From contig WSYJ01000149.1 in NCBI GenBank assembly GCA_020186115.1, forward strand, positions 124,001 through 188,000: 64,000 nucleotides of DNA, given 5' to 3'. Under the pieces are notes generated by a model. That model was not told the DNA's origin. It did not search any database and saw only the letters and a list, made by a program, of their open reading frames with translations. Within the stretch, counting starts at the first letter, position 1; each line of letters opens with the position of its first letter. This DNA is from Histomonas meleagridis. Taxonomy: Eukaryota > Parabasalia > Tritrichomonadida > Dientamoebidae. A program made the position numbers and the translations under genes. Below, piece after piece: positions 59,089 to 64,000 of the stretch.

Positions 59089-62070
59089 ATTTTCAAAACA
59101 ATGTTTGGAATTAATATATTTTATTTAATACAGCACTTATTTGGGCATCTGAAAAAGGTTATACAGAAATTGTTAAATTACTTCTTGAACAAAAAGGAAT
59201 TGATATTAATATCAAAAATTAATATTTTTTTTAATTTGATATTTGTTAAAATGATCTAAAAATTCAAAATAATATTTGGAAATTATTTAAATTAATTCAA
59301 ACAGCACTTATGTTTGCATCTTATTATGGAAATAAAAAAATTGTTGAATTACTTCTTGAACAAGAAGGAATTGATATTAATATCAAAGATTAATATTTTT
59401 TTAATTTGATATTTGTTAAAATGATCTAAAAATTCAAAATAATATTTGGAAATTAGATAAATTATTTAATACAGCACTTATGTTTGCATCTTTATGTGGA
59501 AATAAAAAAATTGTTGAATTACTTCTTGAACAAGAAGGAATTGATATTAATATCAAAGATTAATATTTTTTTAATTTGATATTTGTTAAAATGATCTAAA
59601 AATTCAAAATAATATTTGGAAATTAGATAAATTATTTAATACAGCGATTATGATTGTATCTTTATATGGTCACGAAAAAGTGTTCAAAATTCTTCTTAAG
59701 CAAAAAGGTATTAATATAAATGATAAAAATATTTTTTTATTTATATTAATGTGTATTAAAATATTTTAAAAACTTAAAATAATATTTGGAAATTATTTTG
59801 AGTTTTTAATACAATTCTTATGATAGCATCAAAATTTTGTTTGATAAAATTAGTTAAATTACTTCTTGAACAAAAAGGAATTGATATTAATGCTAAAAAT
59901 ATTAATTTGCTTTATTTTATATTTATTTTAATAATTTCATATTTCAAAATAATAATTGGAAATTATTTAAATTATTTCTGACAGCACTTATTAGAGCATC
60001 TGAAAATGGTCATATAGAAATAGTTAAAATACTTCTTAAACAAAATGGAATTGAAATTAATACTAAAAATATTTATTTGTTTTATTAAAATTTTATTATA
60101 ATAATTTGATATTTCAAAATAATAATTGGAAATTATTTAAATTATTTAAAACAGCACTTATATTTGCATCTTGGAATGGTTATCCAGAAATAGTTCAATT
60201 ACTTCTTGAACAAAAAGGTATTGATATTAATGCTAAAGGTTTTATGTTTGTTTTATATAGATTTTATTTTAATAATTTATTGTTGAAAAATAATATTTGG
60301 AAATTATTCAAATTATTTGACACAGCACTTATGTGGGCTTCTTTTAAAGGACATATAGCAATCATAAAAATGCTTCTTGAACAAAAAGGAATTGATATTA
60401 ATGCTAAAAGTATTTATTTGTTTTAATTAAAATTTATTTTAATAATTTGATATTTCGAAATAATATTTGGAAATTATTTAAATTATTCAATACAACATTT
60501 ATGATTGCATCTTTATGTGGAAATGTAGAATTGATCAATCTGCTTCTTGGACAAAAAGAAATTGATATAAATGCTCAAGATATACATTTAAATGTTTTGA
60601 AATTTTTATTAACATTTTGATATTTCATAAAAATATTTGGAAATTATTGAAGTTATTTAAAACAGCAATAATGAAAGTATACGATTTAGGCCATAGAGAT
60701 ATAGTTAAATTCCTTCTTGAACAAGAAGGAATTGATATTAATGCAAAAGATATTTGTTTGTTTTATTTAAAATTTATTTTAACATTTTGATAATTCAAAA
60801 CAATATTTGGTAATTATTTCAAATATTTATAACAATACTTATAAGAGCATCTGAAAAAGGTCACAGTGAAATAGTTAAATTACTTCTTGAACAAAAAGGA
60901 ATCGATATTAATGCTAAAGATAATATTATTGTTTATTTTTATTGTTTATATGTAAAATCTAATGTTTTAACATAATGTTTGGCAATTACTTCAATTATTT
61001 TTTACAGCACTTATATGGGCATCTTGTAAAGGTTATACAGAAATAGTTAAATTGCTTCTTAAACAAAAAGGGATTGATATTAATGCTAAAGATTTTTTTT
61101 ATTATTAATTAAAATCAATATTTAAAACATTGGGTTCTAAAATATGATTTGCATTATATTTATATTGTATCAAACAGCACTTATTTGGGCATCATATCAA
61201 AATATGAACGAAATAGTCATATTACTTCTTGAACAAGAAGGAATCGATATTAATGCTCAAAACATATTTTATTTTAATAATTTGATAATTATAAATAACA
61301 CATGGAAATATTTTAAATAATTTATAACAGCCATAATTTGTGCATTTATTAATTTCCATGCAGAAATTGTTAAATTACTTTTGGCACAAAAGGAAATTAT
61401 TTTTAATGTTGAAAGTAATTCTTCATATAAATTGAAGATTATTTTCCTTGTTTCAGATTTCAAATAAATAATTGGTATATATTTAAAAAAATGAAAGCAG
61501 CATTTTTGATTGCAGCTATGAATGGTTACACAGAAATTATTAAATTATTTTTTGAAAATAAAGGAATAAATATTAACGCAAAAGATATTTATTAATTCTA
61601 TTTCAGATTTATTCAAATATTTCAAATTTTCAAAATAATATTTGGAAATTATATAAAAAATTTGAAACAGCACTTATGAGAGCATCTTTAGGTGACCATA
61701 TAGATATAGTTAAATTACTTCTTGAACAAGAAGGAATTGATATAAATGCTAAAGATATAATTTATTATAATAATTTAAAATATCAATTTATTTTTTGGAA
61801 CTTGTTTAATTTATTTAGAACAGCTCTTATGAAAGCATCTAAATATAATCGAACTGAAATTGTTAAATTACTTCTTGAACAAGAAGGAATTGATGTAAAT
61901 ACTAAAGATATTTATTTACTTTATTTAATCTTTATTTTAATGATTTAAAATATCATTTTATCTTTTGGAAATCGTTTAATTCATTTAAAACTGCACTTAT
62001 GAAAGCTTATACTTTTGGACAATTAGAAACAATAAATTTACTTCAGGAAAGACAAGGAAAAGATAGTTAA
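59050..62070 (+). repeat. ankyrin array: 18 modules of 90 nt with mostly 80-nt spacers
   Basis: Modules begin (ACA of 'TAL' or equivalent) at 59130, 59301, 59471, 59641, 59811, 59981, 60151, 60322, 60492, 60662, 60832, 61004, 61174, 61327, 61497, 61667, 61820 and 61990. The first 17 are 90 nt, open, and read 'TAL.xAS..G..EIVKLLL' then 'EQ.GIDINAKD'. The last (81 nt) ends 'QERQGKDS' and TAA at 62068-62070. Spacer lengths in order: 80, 81, 80, 80, 80, 80, 80, 81, 80, 80, 80, 82, 80, 63, 80, 80, 63, 80. Spacers share AATATTTGGAAATTATTTAA but not GT...AG ends. A nearly constant unit of 170 nt breaks frame at each step, while every module keeps its own frame. Confidence 0.85.
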
Positions 62071-62526
62071 CATTCTGCTTTTAACTCTATCGATAAATAA
62101 AAATGTATCAAATCAACATATGCTCTCATGCTTTTTACAACATAGTGCTTTTTTATGATTAATCTTTGTGTTATAACACCACTTTACAACAATTTACATT
62201 AGCTTTTGAATTTTAAAGATATAGCAACTTGTAATTATTTTATTAATTTGAACAAACAAAACGTATTGAATGATGAAACCAAAGCATAAAAACTTAAAAA
62301 TGAACTAAATTCTGATTGAAACTTCTTAATTCGAATATCCTTATAGAAAAATAATTTGAAAAATTTTCGTAATTCATTTGCTTTTAATCTCCATGAATGA
62401 TACCAAATGTTTTGATCATTAGCATTACCAAATTTTATATTTCATACCAAAACATTCATCAATTAAAACATTTCAACACTTTATCGATATTTATTTACAT
62501 AATTAATTGATTCATTTTACACATTT
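62071..62526. other. intergenic between the ankyrin array and the DAW1-like gene
   Basis: AT-rich; no gene or repeat recognised between the two 3' ends. Confidence 0.4.
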
Positions 62527-63798
62527 TCAGCATCTATAGTCTGTTCTCGCAGCCTTCCATTGTATCACGGTATTATCATGCGACGCCGTTATGATCCATT
62601 CACCGGAGTAATTGAACGCGCAGCTCATTATTTGGTTCGTGTGCCCCTTCAGCTGCTCCAGCTCGAGCCCCGTCGCCAAGTCCCACAGTCGGCACGTCGC
62701 GTCGTCCGATGCGGTCAGCAGCTTCGAGCACTGCGGCGAGAACATCACGCGCGTCACCTCGTCGCTGTGCCCTTCGAACGTGAACAGTTCGTCGCCGCTT
62801 TGCGTCCACACCTTCGCAGTGTGGTCCGCGGAGCACGTCGCGATGCGCCGCCCGTCCGGCGACCAGCACGCGTCAAGCACAGCGTCGCGATGGCCCTCGA
62901 GCACGCGCGTCGTGCGGCCGCTCCGGATGTCCCATATCCGCGCAGTGCCGTCGGTCGATGCTGTCAATGCATGCTCGCACGGCCAGTCGAAGTGAGCCGT
63001 GCTGACCTCAGAGCTGTGCCCTATAAGAGAAAAGAGCTCGGAGCCGCTCCGGACGTCCCATAGTTTGGCGGTGGAGTCAAATGAGCTCGTCATGAGGATG
63101 TGGTCGTCGTTGGTAAACTCGACATGCGTGACCTCAGCAACGTGCCCGCGAAGTGTGAGAAGACATTGCCCACTTTCGACATCCCAGATGCGAGATGTGC
63201 GATCTAATGAGGCAGTGGCTAAATGTTGTGAATTATGATCAAAAACTACTTTTACTACTTCCCCAGTGTGTCCTGTGAGCTCATGAAGTGATGTACCACT
63301 TTCAACATCCCAAATACGAGAAGTCTTATCATTGGAACCTGTGGCAATAAGATTGCCAATGGGGTTGTTAAACGTGCAGCAATAAATGGAATTGGTGTGC
63401 CCAGTTAAAACATGGAGTTTTTTGCCTGTTTCGGTTTCCCAGATGATACAAGTACGATCGTTAGAAGCTGTGATAAAAAGTTCGCCCATCTTATTAAACG
63501 CACAATCAGTAAGCGGCATCTCATGAGCTTTGTGAACTCGCGCAAGTTCAAATGTATTAAAATCTATGCCTTGCATTTTTATAACTTTCTCAATCGATGA
63601 AACAAGCGCCTTACGGTGTTTTGGTTTAAGAATAGGTTCACTTGCCATGATTTCGTCAGCGAGTTCTTCAACATCTGTATCAGAAGAAATTGATTGTAAA
63701 TCAATAACACTTTCAGAAAGGTCATTTCCTTGTTGGGTAATAATAGAAAGAGAGGGTGGATAAAATTTGATGTTGATTTGCTTCAGTGTTTTTCTCAT
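62527..63798 (-). CDS. WD40 protein of the DAW1/ODA16 type (dynein transport adaptor)
   Basis: This 423-residue protein has an N-terminal region ('IKFYPPSLSIITQQG', 'DLQSISSDTDVEELADEIM') matching that of DAW1/WDR69/ODA16, followed by eight WD repeats. The repeats include 'LTDCAFNKMGELFITASNDR', 'ATGSNDKTSRIWDVESG', 'VSTAHFDWPCEHALTAS' and 'SCAFNYSGEWIITASHD'. ODA16 links outer-arm dynein to intraflagellar transport. Trichomonads are flagellated, so that role fits. The half encoding repeats 4-8 (62600-63080) is strongly GC-rich, unlike almost all of the window. Confidence 0.9.
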   Translation of the reverse strand: MRKTLKQINIKFYPPSLSIITQQGNDLSESVIDLQSISSDTDVEELADEIMASEPILKPKHRKALVSSIEKVIKMQGIDFNTFELARVHKAHEMPLTDCAFNKMGELFITASNDRTCIIWETETGKKLHVLTGHTNSIYCCTFNNPIGNLIATGSNDKTSRIWDVESGTSLHELTGHTGEVVKVVFDHNSQHLATASLDRTSRIWDVESGQCLLTLRGHVAEVTHVEFTNDDHILMTSSFDSTAKLWDVRSGSELFSLIGHSSEVSTAHFDWPCEHALTASTDGTARIWDIRSGRTTRVLEGHRDAVLDACWSPDGRRIATCSADHTAKVWTQSGDELFTFEGHSDEVTRVMFSPQCSKLLTASDDATCRLWDLATGLELEQLKGHTNQIMSCAFNYSGEWIITASHDNTVIQWKAARTDYRC

Positions 63799-64000
63799 TT
63801 GGGACTTGGAGGTTTTTGCGGTTGAATACCGTCACTTTTTGCTTTATTTCGCATCTCATTAATGAAATTCCTTTATGGGAAGTCAAAAAACATTTTTGGA
63901 TTTAAAAAAAAAAGTATATTCTTCTTTTAGATGAAAAGTAAACATAAAAAATATTCACATTGAGTAGAGATGAAGAAAAATTTCAAATATTTTAATAAAA

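Noticed and set aside
59050-61989. Spacers as ordinary trichomonad spliceosomal introns
   Set aside because: Most spacers begin ATTTATTT or TAATATTT after the 'KD' codons. Only rare units have GTATTT there, and the ACTAACACACAG branch/3' signal is absent. ACAG at the 3' end is explained by the conserved Thr-Ala codons. An unusual intron type is left open in the findings.
62560-63063. Arg-rich plus-strand ORFs of 127-167 codons opposite the DAW1-like gene
   Set aside because: Shadows of a GC-rich WD40 coding region with few stops on the other strand.
48411-63830. Shared TTGAATACCG string near 48412 and 63822, next to gene starts
   Set aside because: Only two occurrences and in opposite orientation to the neighbouring genes; too weak to call a regulatory element.

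Overview
The window looks like nuclear DNA of a parabasalid protist, a trichomonad of the Trichomonas/Tritrichomonas type. It is very AT-rich. Genes are compact, on both strands, and I see no canonical trichomonad intron (no GTAYGT paired with ACTAACACACAG). It carries the two gene families that swell trichomonad genomes: DUF3447/ankyrin-repeat genes and BspA-like leucine-rich-repeat surface proteins. It also has single-copy eukaryotic housekeeping genes, an iron superoxide dismutase and a Tom40-like beta-barrel protein. I cannot decide the species from sequence alone.

Layout. 0-9 kb is accessory DNA: a broken DUF3447/ankyrin gene on the left edge (minus strand), a large type I membrane surface protein, a mariner-type MITE, an unidentified relic, a BspA-like relic and a second DUF3447/ankyrin locus. 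9-15 kb holds a diaphanous-type formin, a DUF4261-like gene and RPS25. 15-18.4 kb is a 0.9 kb inverted repeat: each arm carries an Fe-SOD and RPS25 (one SOD broken, one RPS25 truncated), around a central CDP-alcohol phosphotransferase gene. 19.7-32 kb is ordinary gene space: mucolipin-like channel, Rab GTPase, RPL17, proteasome alpha4, AP-3 beta, PSP1-domain protein, Tom40-like barrel and casein kinase 1, interrupted by a DUF3447 relic. 32-50 kb has a BspA-like pseudogene, a bridge-like lipid-transfer protein, a helical protein of unknown role, a sphingomyelin-synthase-related enzyme, a multi-pass membrane protein, an N-terminally truncated Ras-like protein, a HAD phosphatase, a coiled-coil protein and a UBL-UBA protein. 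50-62 kb is again accessory: a DUF3447/ankyrin gene, a decayed beta-adaptin pseudogene, three small genes (reticulon-like, proline-rich, acyltransferase), BspA and ankyrin remnants, and a long ankyrin array. A WD40 protein of the DAW1/ODA16 type closes the window.

The most unusual feature is the ankyrin loci at 7.6-8.7, 50.2-52.2 and 57.9-62.1 kb. Ankyrin modules of exactly 90 nt are separated by AT-rich spacers that are nearly always exactly 80 nt, or 63 nt in a second class. In the 57.9-62.1 kb array all 18 modules after the long ORF are open and in the same internal phase, and the last ends in its own stop codon, while most spacers carry stops and shift the frame. This suggests either that the spacers are removed from the transcript by something unlike the known trichomonad introns, or that the modules are maintained as cassettes.

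Two wider patterns also stand out. Many genes become sharply GC-richer towards their 3' end. An AACGG (Myb-type) motif recurs just upstream of several start codons. Several genes act in membrane traffic and lipid handling (AP-3 beta, Rab, mucolipin, phosphotransferase, sphingomyelin-synthase-like, acyltransferase, lipid-transfer bridge, reticulon-like), but nothing suggests operon-like organisation.
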